This document shows positions 40,308 to 52,895 of a stretch of 64,000 nt of DNA, one piece after another. Position numbers and translations under genes: made by a program. Each line of letters starts with the position of its first letter. Position 1 is the first letter of the stretch. The notes under the pieces are model-generated. The model had not been told where the DNA came from and did not search any database. It saw only the letters and a list, made by a program, of their open reading frames with translations. The stretch comes from Sporolactobacillus pectinivorans (GTDB taxonomy: Bacteria > Bacillota > Bacilli > Bacillales > Sporolactobacillaceae): NCBI RefSeq assembly GCF_002802965.1, contig NZ_NXGA01000001.1, positions 440,976 to 504,975 of the forward strand. The letters are read 5' to 3'.

Positions 40308-41402
40308 TTATTTTACTGGGTCGGCATGGTAAACATCTGAAATATGAACAGAACGATTTGAGGTTAGAGAAAAGACTTCATTATTTTCAAGGCGGATGAT
40401 TGGCCGCGTCGGATCTTTTTCCGGGATAAAAATAATTTTTCCGGTCAAGTTATTTGAGAGCATCACATCCATGCCAATGAACAGCGTCATCAGTTCAGTA
40501 CAAAATTTGTCAAGGATAAAACCTGAGAGCTTCCCGTAATACCTTCCGCTAACGCGTTCCAATATTTGTACCGGCCCGCCTGTCGACAACTTGTCAGCAT
40601 GATGAAGGAAGCAGTCGCACACCGCCATAATTTTTCCAAAGACACTGAGCCGATCCCCGGTCAAATGCAACGGAAATCCGCTGCCATCCTCACGTTCATG
40701 GTGCTGAATCACTGCCACCATTGCCTCTTCTTTCAGGGTTGGGACGCCTTTTACCATTTTATAGCTGTCAAGGACATGTTTCTCGTAGAGTGATCGTTCG
40801 CTGCCAACATAATTGCCCTTCTTATTCAACAGAGAAGGAGGGAACTTGGCCATGCCACAATCCGCAAGCATGCCTGCAAGTCCGAGTTGATATATGTCTC
40901 CCTGTGGAAAGTTCATTTTTTTGCCTAAAAAACCTGACAGGAGACCAAGGGTAACATTGCGGTCTGCGCGGCTGCGCACCATCGTCTTTGTCAGCAAAAA
41001 CTCAGTGAGCCAGATTGAAGAATCATTAAGATAAGTTTCTAAAACAGGCATCATCACTTTCCGGAATTCGCCAATATTAAGCGACGCACCGGACTTCCAA
41101 TATTCAAAGAAAAGTTTATAAGTGTCAACCGCCTGCTGATAAACACCGTCCATGAGACTGGATCCCAGATGGTCTTCATGGACTGACGGCTCATTCGTGC
41201 CCGCGGAAACTTCTGCATGTACTTTTTTTCCATTGGCCCGCACGGATTCAATCTCTACGTCTCTGATCAGGAAAGCATTTAAAAATGCAATATGGATTGC
41301 ATTCAGTATGGTCCCCGTTTTCATCAGCGGTTTATCCGATTTAGCATAAACATCCTTTTTCAGTACGTAACCGGGCTTCAACGCATCGACAGCAATCTGC
41401 AT
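40308..41402 (-). CDS. Degenerate HD-GYP domain protein
   Basis: 364 aa. An N-terminal region (about 1-150) of unknown fold, then an HD-GYP-like domain. HHEREDGSGFP is well kept, but the preceding HD pair is replaced (GMLADCGMAKF where HDIGK is usual) and the first metal His is also absent (SRADRNVT). Hydrolysis of c-di-GMP by the canonical mechanism is thus doubtful; a sensory or scaffolding role is possible. ATG 41402 has GAGGGG upstream. It occupies the gap between gyrA and guaB where B. subtilis has rrnO and yaaC. Confidence 0.82.
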   Translation of the reverse strand: MQIAVDALKPGYVLKKDVYAKSDKPLMKTGTILNAIHIAFLNAFLIRDVEIESVRANGKKVHAEVSAGTNEPSVHEDHLGSSLMDGVYQQAVDTYKLFFEYWKSGASLNIGEFRKVMMPVLETYLNDSSIWLTEFLLTKTMVRSRADRNVTLGLLSGFLGKKMNFPQGDIYQLGLAGMLADCGMAKFPPSLLNKKGNYVGSERSLYEKHVLDSYKMVKGVPTLKEEAMVAVIQHHEREDGSGFPLHLTGDRLSVFGKIMAVCDCFLHHADKLSTGGPVQILERVSGRYYGKLSGFILDKFCTELMTLFIGMDVMLSNNLTGKIIFIPEKDPTRPIIRLENNEVFSLTSNRSVHISDVYHADPVK

Positions 41403-41454
41403 ATCTTTTCCCCTCGCCATTCACCGGAAGCAATCAGACTGGTTGAAATGAAGA

Positions 41455-43908
41455 TCATTCCTGATCATCAATGTCTTCTTCATCATTATTCTGAATCCGA
41501 GCGACTGTCGCCACGCTGTCTCCTTCATCAACCCGGATCAGCGTCACACCCATCGTATTTCTTCCCAGTCTGGAAATGCCTGAAACCGGCATCCTGATAA
41601 TTACTCCATTTGCGGTTATAATCATCAAATCTTCTTTTTCTTCAACCGTGCGCAGCGCAATAAGATTCCCGTTCTTCTCAGTAATATTGCACGTCTTCAG
41701 CCCTTTGCCACCGCGTGTCTGACGACGGTATTCACTGCTGGACGTCCGCTTGCCGAAGCCGTTTTCCGTGACGATCAGGACATCGTTCCTGTCATCGGCA
41801 ATGCCCATCCCAACAACTTCATCATCGGAATCCAGGGAGATGGCTTTCACACCGGCAGCGGTTCTGCCCATCGGCCGGACATCGTTTTCATCATAACAGA
41901 TGGCCATTCCTTTCTTCGTACCAACGATCAGATCCCGTTGCCCATCAGTCAGCCGGACGGCCATCAATTCATCTTCATCACGGATGGAGATGGCAAACAG
42001 ACCCCCCTTGCGAATATTGGAAAAATCCACCAGTGGTGATCGTTTTGTAATTCCTTTTTTAGTCAGGAAAACAAGAAAATGTTTTTCATCAAAGGCTTCG
42101 ACCGGGAAGAAAGCCGTAATATACTCCCCTTTTTCAATCTGAATCAAGTTAATGATCGGAATGCCTTTTGCCGTTCTGCCCAGTTCAGGAATTTCATAGC
42201 CTTTCAGCTGAAAGACACGTCCCTTGTTCGTGAAAAAGAGCACATGATGATGTGTATTGGTCTGAAAAAGATGTTCGACAAAGTCGTCTTCATTGGTTCC
42301 CATGCCCTGAATGCCGCGTCCGCCACGATTCTGGTTTTTGTACGTATTGACAGGCATCCGTTTGACGTACCCATTATGAGAGACCGTAATCACAATATCC
42401 TCTTTTTCAATCAGGTCCTCATCTTCAATCAGATCGGCGCCGACAGTGATTTCAGTACGCCTTGTGTCATTGTATTTTTCTTTAATTTCACGTAGCTCTT
42501 TGCGGATAATATGCAGCACTTTCTGTTCATCAGCAAGTATGGCTTTCAATTCAGCAATTCGCTTGATCAAATCCTCGAACTCCTGCTGAATTTTCTCGCG
42601 TTCAAGGCCGGTCAACCTTTGTAACCGCATATCCAGAATTGCCTGGGCCTGTACCTCTGACAGTGAGAAGTTTTCCATCAGCCCGCTCCGCGCAATATCC
42701 GTTGTTTTGGAGTTGCGGATCAGTGTAATGACTTCATCCAAATGATCGAGTGCAATGCGTAAGCCTTCGAGAATATGTGCCCTTGCTTCCGCCTTTTTGA
42801 GTTCAAAACTTGTGCGGCGGCGAATCACTGATTCCTGATGCACCAAATAATAGTGAAGGCATTCTTTAAGTGTCAGGATCCTCGGCCGGTCGTCAACCAG
42901 TGCCAGTATATTAATGCCGAAACTCGTCTGTAGCCCGGTATGCTTGTATAAATTATTCAGCAAAACATTGGCGTTTGCATCCCGCCGAACCTCAACGACC
43001 ATGCGCATACCCCGGCGATCCGACTCGTCGCGCAGATCGGTGATACCATCCAGTTTTTTGTCTTTTACCAGTTCGGCAATTCTTTCAATGAGTTTTGCTT
43101 TGTTCACCTGATAAGGGAGCTCTGTGACAATGATGCTCTGCTTTCCGCTTGGTTGTTCTTCAATTTCCACCTTTGCTCGGACAATGATCGATCCACGTCC
43201 GGTACGATAGGCTCTCTTAATGCCCTCCCGGCCAAGAATCAAGCCGCCTGTTGGAAAATCAGGCCCGGGTATAAACTGCATCAATTCATCTACACTGATA
43301 TCCGGATTTTTGCTTAATGCCAGAACGGCATCAATCACTTCGCCCAGCTGATGCGGAGGAATATTGGTAGCCATGCCGACAGCAATGCCAGAAGCGCCGT
43401 TGACCAGCAGGTTTGGGAAACGCGATGGTAGAACAACCGGTTCCTGCTCTGAATCGTCATAATTAGGATGGAAGTCAATCGTATCTTTACGGATGTCACG
43501 AACCATTTCCATTGAAATTTTTGACATTCTTGCTTCGGTATAACGCATGGCTGCCGCCGGATCACCGTCGACTGAACCGAAGTTGCCGTGCCCGTCGACC
43601 AGTTCATAGCGGTAACTGAAATCCTGTGCCATACGCACCATTGTGTCATAGACCGCGGAATCGCCGTGCGGATGATACTTACCAATCACTTCACCGACAA
43701 TTCGCGCCGATTTTTTATAAGCCTTGTCGGCAGTGATTCCGAGCTCATTCATCGCGTATAGAATACGCCGGTGTACAGGCTTCAGACCGTCGCGGACATC
43801 GGGAAGCGCCCGGCTGACTATGACACTCATCGCATAGTCAAGGAAAGAGGTCCGCATTTCATGCCCGATATCGACCGGTTTGATTCTTGATTCATCTTGC
43901 TCTGCCAT
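41455..43908 (-). CDS. gyrA: DNA gyrase subunit A
   Basis: 817 aa. Winged-helix and tower domains with the catalytic Tyr in [10 protein letters not shown], and the quinolone region [13 protein letters not shown] carrying the sensitive-type Ser and Asp. C-terminal beta-pinwheel with the GyrA box as QNRGGRG. Ends in an acidic tail. ATG with GGAGG-like AAGGAGG upstream. Follows gyrB by 62 bp. Confidence 0.98.
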   Translation of the reverse strand: MAEQDESRIKPVDIGHEMRTSFLDYAMSVIVSRALPDVRDGLKPVHRRILYAMNELGITADKAYKKSARIVGEVIGKYHPHGDSAVYDTMVRMAQDFSYRYELVDGHGNFGSVDGDPAAAMRYTEARMSKISMEMVRDIRKDTIDFHPNYDDSEQEPVVLPSRFPNLLVNGASGIAVGMATNIPPHQLGEVIDAVLALSKNPDISVDELMQFIPGPDFPTGGLILGREGIKRAYRTGRGSIIVRAKVEIEEQPSGKQSIIVTELPYQVNKAKLIERIAELVKDKKLDGITDLRDESDRRGMRMVVEVRRDANANVLLNNLYKHTGLQTSFGINILALVDDRPRILTLKECLHYYLVHQESVIRRRTSFELKKAEARAHILEGLRIALDHLDEVITLIRNSKTTDIARSGLMENFSLSEVQAQAILDMRLQRLTGLEREKIQQEFEDLIKRIAELKAILADEQKVLHIIRKELREIKEKYNDTRRTEITVGADLIEDEDLIEKEDIVITVSHNGYVKRMPVNTYKNQNRGGRGIQGMGTNEDDFVEHLFQTNTHHHVLFFTNKGRVFQLKGYEIPELGRTAKGIPIINLIQIEKGEYITAFFPVEAFDEKHFLVFLTKKGITKRSPLVDFSNIRKGGLFAISIRDEDELMAVRLTDGQRDLIVGTKKGMAICYDENDVRPMGRTAAGVKAISLDSDDEVVGMGIADDRNDVLIVTENGFGKRTSSSEYRRQTRGGKGLKTCNITEKNGNLIALRTVEEKEDLMIITANGVIIRMPVSGISRLGRNTMGVTLIRVDEGDSVATVARIQNNDEEDIDDQE

Positions 43909-43970
43909 CTTTTTTCCTCCTTACGGAATAAAACTCATTCAATCCATGCCCGATTGGAAGGGCCAGTCTG

Positions 43971-46213
<2,243 letters not shown>

Positions 46214-46218
46214 GGGCC

Positions 46219-47343
46219 TCAGCCTTTCACTGATTCTGCTTTTCCCTTTTGAATCTGAAAAAGTGTCGCGCGGTCGAGTAAATGCTTATCCAGACCGTCA
46301 ATTGATGTTGTCGTGACAAAAGTCTGTACCTTCTGTTTGAAAACGCCCAAAAGGTGTGTTTGTCTGATATCGTCCAGTTCGCTCAGCACATCGTCCAAAA
46401 GAAGCAGTGGATATTCACCCACTTCATGGCGGATCAATTCAATTTCAGCGAGTTTCACCGAAAGAGCTGCGGTCCTTTGCTGGCCCTGCGAACCAAATAA
46501 CTGTACATCCCGTTCATTCACGAAAAATTGGAGATCATCCCTGTGCGGTCCAATCAGTGTCGTTCCTCTGTCAATCTCCCGCCGCCTTAACTGACCGTAA
46601 CCCGCCTTATATGCCTCTACTATTTTTGACGAATCACTGTCATCTGATACCTCCCGTACAGAGGATTGATAGACCAGAGAAAGCTGCTCTCTACCCTGAC
46701 TGATCTCGGCATGGATCGGTGCCGCCCATTTATTCAGCATGGAAACGAAACTTAGTCTCCGGTGAACAATTTCTGCCGCAAGCCCAATCAGTTTTTCCGT
46801 TAAAATATCCAATAAAGGCTCAAGACTGGCTGCTCGGTGCGAAAAGTCTCTGAGCAGGGCATTTCTCTGCTGCAACACTTTTTGGTAATCGCCCAGAGCA
46901 TGGATGTAGACGGGGGCTATCTGTCCTATTTCCATATCGATAAAACGTCTCCGCAGGGCGGGACCACCCTTAACCAGACCCAGATCCTCGGGGGCGAACA
47001 TCACAACGTTGCAGAGGCCTACATAATCGCTGAGCCGCCGTTTTTCAAGATGATTGGCTTTTGCCTTTTTTCCTTTTCTGGATATAATCAGCTCCAGCGG
47101 GAGGATATCGCCGTGCCTTGATACTCTACCTTTTATTTTACCATAATCCTCATCCCATTTGATTAAATCTTTGTCATGGGAGGTCCGAGGTGATTTGGCG
47201 ATCGCGAGAACGTAAATCGCTTCAAGCAAATTTGTTTTTCCCTGAGCATTCTCTCCTAGAAAAACATTGACAGAATCAGAGAAATCCAGAGATAAACGGT
47301 CATAATTTCTAAAATTCGTTAATTCGATTGACTGCAGATTCAA
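46219..47343 (-). CDS. recF: DNA replication and repair protein RecF
   Basis: 374 aa, SMC-like ATPase. Walker A GENAQGKTNLL, signature region SQGQQRTAALSVKLAE, Walker B LLLLDDVLSELD. Works with RecO and RecR (6.1 kb) at gapped DNA. 14 nt after yaaA, one operon with dnaN likely. Confidence 0.97.
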   Translation of the reverse strand: MNLQSIELTNFRNYDRLSLDFSDSVNVFLGENAQGKTNLLEAIYVLAIAKSPRTSHDKDLIKWDEDYGKIKGRVSRHGDILPLELIISRKGKKAKANHLEKRRLSDYVGLCNVVMFAPEDLGLVKGGPALRRRFIDMEIGQIAPVYIHALGDYQKVLQQRNALLRDFSHRAASLEPLLDILTEKLIGLAAEIVHRRLSFVSMLNKWAAPIHAEISQGREQLSLVYQSSVREVSDDSDSSKIVEAYKAGYGQLRRREIDRGTTLIGPHRDDLQFFVNERDVQLFGSQGQQRTAALSVKLAEIELIRHEVGEYPLLLLDDVLSELDDIRQTHLLGVFKQKVQTFVTTTSIDGLDKHLLDRATLFQIQKGKAESVKG

Positions 47344-47357
47344 GACGGGACGCCCCC

Positions 47358-47579
47358 TTATGAGCGGGTTATCGTAAATTCACCCATCCCGGTTATTTTT
47401 ATTTGATCGCCTTCACGCAATTTTTTGCCCCGCCGTGATTCTGACAGATCATTAACAGTGACTTCATTTTTACTCAGAAAGTATTTGGCCTCGCCGCCAG
47501 TCTGAATGATCCCGGCTACTTTTAGAAGCTGGCCAAGTGTGATAAAATCCTCTCCACTTTTTATTTTAATTTTTTTCAT
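47358..47579 (-). CDS. yaaA: S4-domain RNA-binding protein YaaA
   Basis: 73 aa, a single S4 RNA-binding motif (TLGQLLKVAGIIQTGGEAK, then VTVNDLSESRRGKKLREGD). Involved in 50S assembly in B. subtilis (RlbA). Conserved position between dnaN and recF. Confidence 0.93.
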   Translation of the reverse strand: MKKIKIKSGEDFITLGQLLKVAGIIQTGGEAKYFLSKNEVTVNDLSESRRGKKLREGDQIKITGMGEFTITRS

Positions 47580-47626
47580 TCTTCTGCCTCTATTTTCTCA
47601 GTTTCTTTGTTCGGAAGCTGCCTTTT

Positions 47627-48805
47627 TCAGAATGTCCTAATCGGTAGAATCAGCATGAGAATGTCATCGTCACCAACCGGCCGGATGATAATCGGACGCA
47701 TCGGACCAATAAAATATATTTTTACATTTTCTGCATCTATTTTTCCAAGCGCATCCATCATAAACTTGGCACTAAAGGATATCCGGAGGGCATCACCTTC
47801 AAATTTTTCCGCATGCAGCATTTCAAAAACCCGTCCAAGCTCCAGTGACTGTGATGAAATTTCAACTTCATCGCCTTCAGCGCGCAGCTTCACGACATTA
47901 TTCCGTTCTTCTTTGGCAAGAAGCGAAGCGCGTTCGATCGCGTGATAAAGATCCCTTGTGGACAAGGTCATCTCTGTTTTGCTTTCACTTGGAATCAGGC
48001 GGCTGGTATCCGGATAATTTCCATCGAGCAAACGCGAATAAAATTGAACGTTGCTTGATTTGAACAGAATCTGATTGGAAGTCATCACGATGTCCACCAT
48101 CTTGTCGTCATCATCATCGAGAATTTTTGATAACTCATTCAGGCTTGTACCCGGGATCACCATTTCCCTCGTTTCTCCGGTGTTTCCGTTTTCGACAGGC
48201 ACAGACCGCTGGGCAAGGCGATGGCTGTCAGTTGCAACACATTCCAATTCTCCGCCCTGCAGTGTCCACTTGACACCAGTCAAAACGGGCCGCGTTTCTG
48301 ACAGAGAAACGGCGTAAACCGTTTGTCTGACCACATCTTTCAAAAGATCTTTCTTGATGCTGAAAACGTCCTTCTCATTGATCACCGGAAGATTCGGATA
48401 TTCATCGGGATCAAGGCCATTAAGCGTGAATTCAGAACGGCCTGAAGTTATTTTGGCAATCAACCGTGTATCGACCTCAATAAAAATATTGTCATCCGGC
48501 AATTTACGAACCAGTTCTGAAAACAGACGTGAAGGAAGAATGATACTGCCGGCAGTATCAACGGTAACGTTCTCTTTATCATCCTCAATCGATGGAATGT
48601 AAGATTTGATTGAAATATCGGAGTTACTACCGGTTAATGTGAGGCCATCTGCTCCGGCGGTCAATTTTATGCCGGTCAGAATTGGAATGGTCGTTTTGGT
48701 TGAAATAGCTTTCATGACTTGATTTACCGATTCGGCAAGTTTATCCTTCTGAACGCTGCACTTCATTGCGAGCGATGAGCTGCTTGTATCCTGCATTTCT
48801 GGCAT
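47627..48805 (-). CDS. dnaN: DNA polymerase III beta sliding clamp
   Basis: 392 aa, three repeated clamp domains. The family core begins MKCSVQKDKLAESVNQVMKA; ends PMRPIIIRP...LMLILPIRTF. The ATG at 48805 has GGAGG 8 nt upstream and adds about 13 residues before the usual start; the internal ATG at 48766 matches relatives but has no ribosome binding site. The extension is therefore probably real. Confidence 0.97.
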   Translation of the reverse strand: MPEMQDTSSSSLAMKCSVQKDKLAESVNQVMKAISTKTTIPILTGIKLTAGADGLTLTGSNSDISIKSYIPSIEDDKENVTVDTAGSIILPSRLFSELVRKLPDDNIFIEVDTRLIAKITSGRSEFTLNGLDPDEYPNLPVINEKDVFSIKKDLLKDVVRQTVYAVSLSETRPVLTGVKWTLQGGELECVATDSHRLAQRSVPVENGNTGETREMVIPGTSLNELSKILDDDDDKMVDIVMTSNQILFKSSNVQFYSRLLDGNYPDTSRLIPSESKTEMTLSTRDLYHAIERASLLAKEERNNVVKLRAEGDEVEISSQSLELGRVFEMLHAEKFEGDALRISFSAKFMMDALGKIDAENVKIYFIGPMRPIIIRPVGDDDILMLILPIRTF

Positions 48806-48819
48806 GATTCTTGCCTCCA

Positions 48820-48981
48820 AATAATTATTTAATAATATTTAAAAATAATAATCATAGTAATAGGTGCAGTGAATATGTTAATAAGTTAAAACAGGCGATG
48901 AAAAAACTGATTATGCACATGTTGATAAACTGTGCATAAAATTACGGCGCTTTAACTTGTTGTCCACATGATTGTGGACAG
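48820..48981. other. oriC: oriC, dnaA-dnaN intergenic part (unwinding region and DnaA boxes)
   Basis: Perfect DnaA boxes TTATGCACA at 48911-48919 (+) and 48931-48939 (-), plus TTGTCCACA at 48960-48968 and its opposite at 48973-48981, forming TGTCCACA-TGAT-TGTGGACA. Left of them 48847-48864 reads as TAA/TAG triplets, like DnaA-trios, and then a highly AT-rich tract (48820-48846) that should melt first. The order boxes, trios, AT tract is that of the B. subtilis unwinding system. Confidence 0.8.
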
Positions 48982-49079
48982 ATCAAGCGGCCTGATTTTA
49001 AACTTGATTGAAAGAAGGCTTAACAAATATTAAGAACACGGTGTAATGGGAAATAAGGACCGGCTAAGCACCACTTTCT

Positions 49080-50504
49080 TTATTGAATTTTAACAGGTGA
49101 TTTCAGCTGATCGATGAGCCCGTTGACTTTTTGCTGCAGACTGCGGTCGGAAGCAAGTTGCTTTGTGATTTTTTCGTGGGCGTGTATCACGGTTGTATGA
49201 TCTCTGCCGCCAAATTCCTCCCCGATTTTCGGCAATGAATAATCGGTTAGCTCACGGGCAAGATACATAGCTATCTGCCTTGGAAAAGCAATTGATTTAG
49301 TACGTCTTTTTGCTGAAAAATCCTCTAGTTTCAAATGATACTCTTCGCCGACAGCGACTTGAATATCCTGTATGGTAATTGTTTTAGGCTTCGACGACGG
49401 GATAATGTCTTTAAGTGCCTCAGCTGCGAGATCCACATTTATGTCCTGATTATTCAGGGAAGAGAAGGCAATCACCCGGATCAATGCACCTTCGAGTTCA
49501 CGGATGTTAGTGTCAATCTGGTTCGCAATGTAAATCATCACCTCATTTGGAATATCCAGACCCTCTGCTTTTGCTTTTTTTCGAAGGATAGCAATCCGTG
49601 TTTCAAGGTCGGGCGGGGTAATATCGGTAATCAGTCCCCACTCGAATCGGGAACGGAGACGGTCTTCAAGCGTCGGGATTTCCTTAGGCGGCCGGTCACT
49701 GGATATGACAATCTGCTTATACTCTTCATGCAGTGCGTTGAATGTATGAAAAAACTCTTCCTGGGTCTGTTCTTTTCCGGCGAGAAACTGAATATCATCA
49801 ATAAGAAGGACGTCAACGCTGCGGTATTTATTGCGGAATTCAACAGTTTTATTGTCCCTGATCGAATTGATAAATTCATTCGTAAATTTTTCTGAGGAAA
49901 GATAAACGACACGGGCAGCCGGATTATGCTCAATAACATAGTGCCCGATCGCGTGCATCAGGTGGGTTTTTCCCAGTCCGACGCCTCCGTATATAAAAAG
50001 CGGATTGTACGCTTTTGCAGGCGCCTCGGCGACAGCCAGTGAAGCCGCGTGCGCAAAGCGGTTTCCGGATCCGATAACAAAAGTTTCAAATGTATTTTTG
50101 GAGTTGAGCATACTATTATTTAATTCTTCCAGACGTTTCGGGGATGCTTGGTTAGTAGAATGCGCATTGCCGGATGGGCTGTATTCCGGGTTAAAATTCA
50201 TGGAATCACTCTTTCTTGTTTTCTGTGTGGCTCGTCCATCCACTCCGTCCGACTGTTTTCGCGGAATGATAAACTGCACATTGTAGCGAACACCGGCAAT
50301 GTCAAAAAGAATATCTGAAATAAGTCTGGAATAATGTTCTTCCAGCCAATCACGCGAGAACTCATTGGGAACGCTGATAATGACTGTCTGTCCATTTATC
50401 GACTGAGCTTCCGTTTCTTTCAGCCAGGTTTCGAAGCTCGGTTTGCTGAGCTTCTTTTTTATTATTGTGAGTGCCTGATTCCACATATCCTGAAGGTTAT
50501 TCAA
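49080..50504 (-). CDS. dnaA: Chromosomal replication initiator DnaA
   Basis: 474 aa. Domain I (1-85), linker II (86-130, low complexity), AAA+ domain III with Walker [14 protein letters not shown], Walker [13 protein letters not shown], and domain IV with the DnaA signature [18 protein letters not shown] start with GGGAGG 11 nt upstream, the only sensible N-terminus ([12 protein letters not shown]). Flanked by box clusters on both sides. Confidence 0.98.
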   Translation of the reverse strand: MNNLQDMWNQALTIIKKKLSKPSFETWLKETEAQSINGQTVIISVPNEFSRDWLEEHYSRLISDILFDIAGVRYNVQFIIPRKQSDGVDGRATQKTRKSDSMNFNPEYSPSGNAHSTNQASPKRLEELNNSMLNSKNTFETFVIGSGNRFAHAASLAVAEAPAKAYNPLFIYGGVGLGKTHLMHAIGHYVIEHNPAARVVYLSSEKFTNEFINSIRDNKTVEFRNKYRSVDVLLIDDIQFLAGKEQTQEEFFHTFNALHEEYKQIVISSDRPPKEIPTLEDRLRSRFEWGLITDITPPDLETRIAILRKKAKAEGLDIPNEVMIYIANQIDTNIRELEGALIRVIAFSSLNNQDINVDLAAEALKDIIPSSKPKTITIQDIQVAVGEEYHLKLEDFSAKRRTKSIAFPRQIAMYLARELTDYSLPKIGEEFGGRDHTTVIHAHEKITKQLASDRSLQQKVNGLIDQLKSPVKIQ

Positions 50505-50559
50505 TGCTTAGCTGTCCTCCCTTGTTTCTATGCCTACACATAAAAGAAATCATTTTTTG

Positions 50560-50603
50560 AAATTTGGCTGAATTCGTGAAATTTATCTGATTCAGCCAAA
50601 TTT
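50560..50603. repeat. Perfect 14-bp inverted repeat upstream of dnaA
   Basis: AAATTTGGCTGAAT (50560-50573) and ATTCAGCCAAATTT (50590-50603) with a 16-nt loop, 56 bp before dnaA. On the plus strand it is followed by TTCTATAT; on the minus strand it would lie in the dnaA leader. Function unknown. Confidence 0.7.
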
Positions 50604-50681
50604 TTCTATATAAAAAAAACAAACACAACAATTTCGACAGTTTTCTTCTGCGGGCAAATAAACAGTTTCGATATTGATTAT

Positions 50682-51018
50682 TTATCCACAATTAAGAAAA
50701 AAGTCGAAAGCTGATCGCATCGGGGAAACGAGAAGTTATCAACAGAAGTTAATAATCTGTGGATAGCATGATTCACAAACATGAACGGATGTCCACAGAG
50801 TTATCCACAGCCAGTGGAAAACATGGATAAAATCGATACTTTTTCACGGATCAAAGCAATATGATCATATCAAAAAAAAGCAGAATAAGCAACGATTCAC
50901 AAATGTTATCCACAGTGCATAACTTATCAACTTCCAAACTATGCACACCCTGATTATTTGTTAGAAACTTGTCGATAAATGGTGGAAAATTAAAAATGCC
51001 TACTGCGTTTTATCCACA
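50682..51018. other. oriC: oriC, DnaA-box cluster upstream of dnaA
   Basis: Perfect TTATCCACA boxes at 50682-50690, 50801-50809, 50906-50914 and 51010-51018, all on the plus strand. Near-matches: 50736-50744 (TTATCAACA), 50758-50766 (reverse), 50789-50797 (ATGTCCACA), 50914-50922 (reverse) and 50939-50947 (CTATGCACA). This is the incAB-like half of a bipartite Bacillales origin. The 50505-51185 stretch holds no gene. Confidence 0.9.
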
Positions 51019-51049
51019 GAAGATATTTATTGCTCCGAAGCATGGCTAT

Positions 51050-51078
51050 TTGACTTCCTGACTATAAATTTATATAAT
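51050..51078 (+). promoter_or_regulatory. rpmH promoter
   Basis: TTGACT (51050-51055), 17-bp spacer, TATAAT (51073-51078); leader of about 100 nt to rpmH. Confidence 0.8.
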
Positions 51079-51185
51079 TAGTCAGACTGGTTTTTCATAC
51101 AAGAAAATTTACGGAATCAGAATCAGAACGGCCGAGATTAGCCGGCAAGATTTGTTTTTTCGAATTGCTGGGAGGTGTATAACAA

Positions 51186-51320
51186 TTGAAACGTACTTAT
51201 CAACCGAATAAGCGCAGCAGAAAGAAAGTGCATGGATTCCGCGCCAGGATGGCAACTGCTAACGGCCGCAAGGTATTGGCAAACCGTCGGCGTAAGGGAA
51301 GAAAAGTTCTGTCAGCTTAA
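51186..51320 (+). CDS. rpmH: 50S ribosomal protein L34
   Basis: 44 aa, highly basic: [18 protein letters not shown], then [11 protein letters not shown] and [11 protein letters not shown], the complete L34. TTG start with GGGAGG about 10 nt upstream. First gene rightward from the origin, followed by a terminator and rnpA. Confidence 0.98.
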   Translation: MKRTYQPNKRSRKKVHGFRARMATANGRKVLANRRRKGRKVLSA

Positions 51321-51322
51321 GG

Positions 51323-51350
51323 CCACTGTGACAAATGCAGTGGTTTTTTT
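51323..51350 (+). terminator. Terminator/attenuator after rpmH
   Basis: CCACTG (51323-51328) with CAGTGG (51338-51343) followed by TTTTTTT. Only 6 bp, so probably leaky, allowing part of the transcription to reach rnpA. Confidence 0.75.
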
Positions 51351-51484
51351 AAAATGGATTCAGTTGTGAAAAATTTATTGCCAATCACCGGCGTTACTCT
51401 ATACTTGTTAACTGTTGCGTTTTTTCAATGATGTGCCTGAATGCTGAATGTTTGGTGAATGGTGTCCCATTATGGAGGGACAAA

Positions 51485-51838
51485 ATGAAGACGTTAAAAA
51501 GATTAAAAAAAAATAAAGACTTTCAAGTGGTTTTCAAGAAGGGCAGTTCATTTGCCAACCGCCAGTTCGTTGTTTATGTTTTGAAACAAGAAGAACAGCC
51601 ATACTCGCGGCTTGGCCTGTCGGTCAGTAAGAAAATGGGTAATGCGGTAATGCGAAATCATATTAAACGGTTTATTAAAGAAATTTTTCGTAACCTGTCG
51701 GACAAACTGGATCCGGGCAATGACTATATTGTTATCTCTCGCCGTCCAGTGCGAACGATGTCCTATCAGCAAATGCAGAGCAGCCTGATCCATGTCTTGA
51801 AAAAAACAGGTATGATGACGGAACACAAGGACATTTGA
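51485..51838 (+). CDS. rnpA: Ribonuclease P protein component
   Basis: 117 aa, the protein subunit of RNase P. RNR motif region as [21 protein letters not shown] and the [16 protein letters not shown] strand. ATG 51485 with GGAGG 7 nt upstream; the frame is open farther upstream without a site. Confidence 0.96.
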   Translation: MKTLKRLKKNKDFQVVFKKGSSFANRQFVVYVLKQEEQPYSRLGLSVSKKMGNAVMRNHIKRFIKEIFRNLSDKLDPGNDYIVISRRPVRTMSYQQMQSSLIHVLKKTGMMTEHKDI

Positions 51839-51839
51839 T

Positions 51840-52079
51840 ATGAGGTATTTATTTATTTTTCCCATAAGAATATATCAGAAGTTTATTTCTCCTCTGACAC
51901 CACCATCCTGCCGCTTTTATCCGACCTGTTCTCAATATGCGGTTGAGGCCTTGGGAAGGTTTGGTGTGATCAAAGGGGGATGGCTGACGGTTAAGCGCCT
52001 GCTTAAATGTCAGCCCTTCCATCCGGGCGGGTTTGATCCTGTTCCGGAAAAAACAGCAGAAAAAACAAAACGGGTATGA
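51840..52079 (+). CDS. yidD: Membrane protein insertion efficiency factor YidD
   Basis: 79 aa, one amphipathic membrane-associated N-terminal helix ([13 protein letters not shown]), then [16 protein letters not shown] and [14 protein letters not shown], with three conserved Cys. Starts 1 nt after the rnpA stop, so probably translationally coupled. Confidence 0.95.
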   Translation: MRYLFIFPIRIYQKFISPLTPPSCRFYPTCSQYAVEALGRFGVIKGGWLTVKRLLKCQPFHPGGFDPVPEKTAEKTKRV

Positions 52080-52118
52080 TTTAATAACATCGTTCGGACC
52101 GATCGAGGAGGTAACGCT

Positions 52119-52895
52119 TTGCGTAAAAAATTTTTGGGTGCAGGATTACTGATATCGCTTGCGGTTTTGCTTGCAGGTTGCTCAAATGTCAATCAGCCGA
52201 TTAACAGTCAGTCTACCGGGCTCTGGAGTCATTATTTCGTGTATCCGCTATCCTGGTTTATTACGACTGTATCTCATATTTTTTGGAATAGTTACGGCAT
52301 TGCTATTATCATTACGACGATCATTGTTCGTCTCGTCCTGTTGCCGCTTATGGCGAAGCAGGTAAAAAGTTCTCAGGCGATGCAGGAACTGCAGCCGAAA
52401 ATTAAAGAATTACAGCAGAAATATAGTTCTAAAGATCAAAATACGCAGAAAAAGCTTCAGGAAGAACAGATGAAGCTTTTTCAGGAAAATCATGTCAATC
52501 CGCTTGCCGGCTGCCTGCCGCTGCTGATTCAGATGCCTATTTTATTCGCCTTTTATCAGGCTATTATGAGAACTGAAGCGATTAAATCGCAGTCATTTTT
52601 GTGGTTTCAGCTAGGACATGCTGACCCCTTTTATATTCTTCCGGTAATCGCAGGATTGTCTACATTCCTGCAGCAGAAAATCATGATGGGCCGGATGGGC
52701 AATAATAATCCGCAAATGGCAATGATGATGTATGTATTCCCAATCATGATCGCTATTCCGGCGTTGTATTTTCCGTCCGCTTTGGCTCTGTACTGGGTCA
52801 TCGGCAATATTTTCATGATTTTTCAAACCTATATTATTTATGAAAAACACGATGAGCCTAAAAAGGCCGTGTCCGGGAGTGCCAAAAAGAAGTGA
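52119..52895 (+). CDS. yidC: Membrane protein insertase YidC (SpoIIIJ type)
   Basis: 258 aa. Lipoprotein signal (LISLAVLLAGC), then five membrane segments; the conserved Arg of the hydrophilic groove is in TTIIVRLVLLPL, and the cytoplasmic coiled hairpin is SQAMQELQPKIKELQQKY. SpoIIIJ is needed for sigma-G activity in sporulation as well as for insertion. TTG start with GAGGAGG upstream. Confidence 0.95.
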   Translation: MRKKFLGAGLLISLAVLLAGCSNVNQPINSQSTGLWSHYFVYPLSWFITTVSHIFWNSYGIAIIITTIIVRLVLLPLMAKQVKSSQAMQELQPKIKELQQKYSSKDQNTQKKLQEEQMKLFQENHVNPLAGCLPLLIQMPILFAFYQAIMRTEAIKSQSFLWFQLGHADPFYILPVIAGLSTFLQQKIMMGRMGNNNPQMAMMMYVFPIMIAIPALYFPSALALYWVIGNIFMIFQTYIIYEKHDEPKKAVSGSAKKK

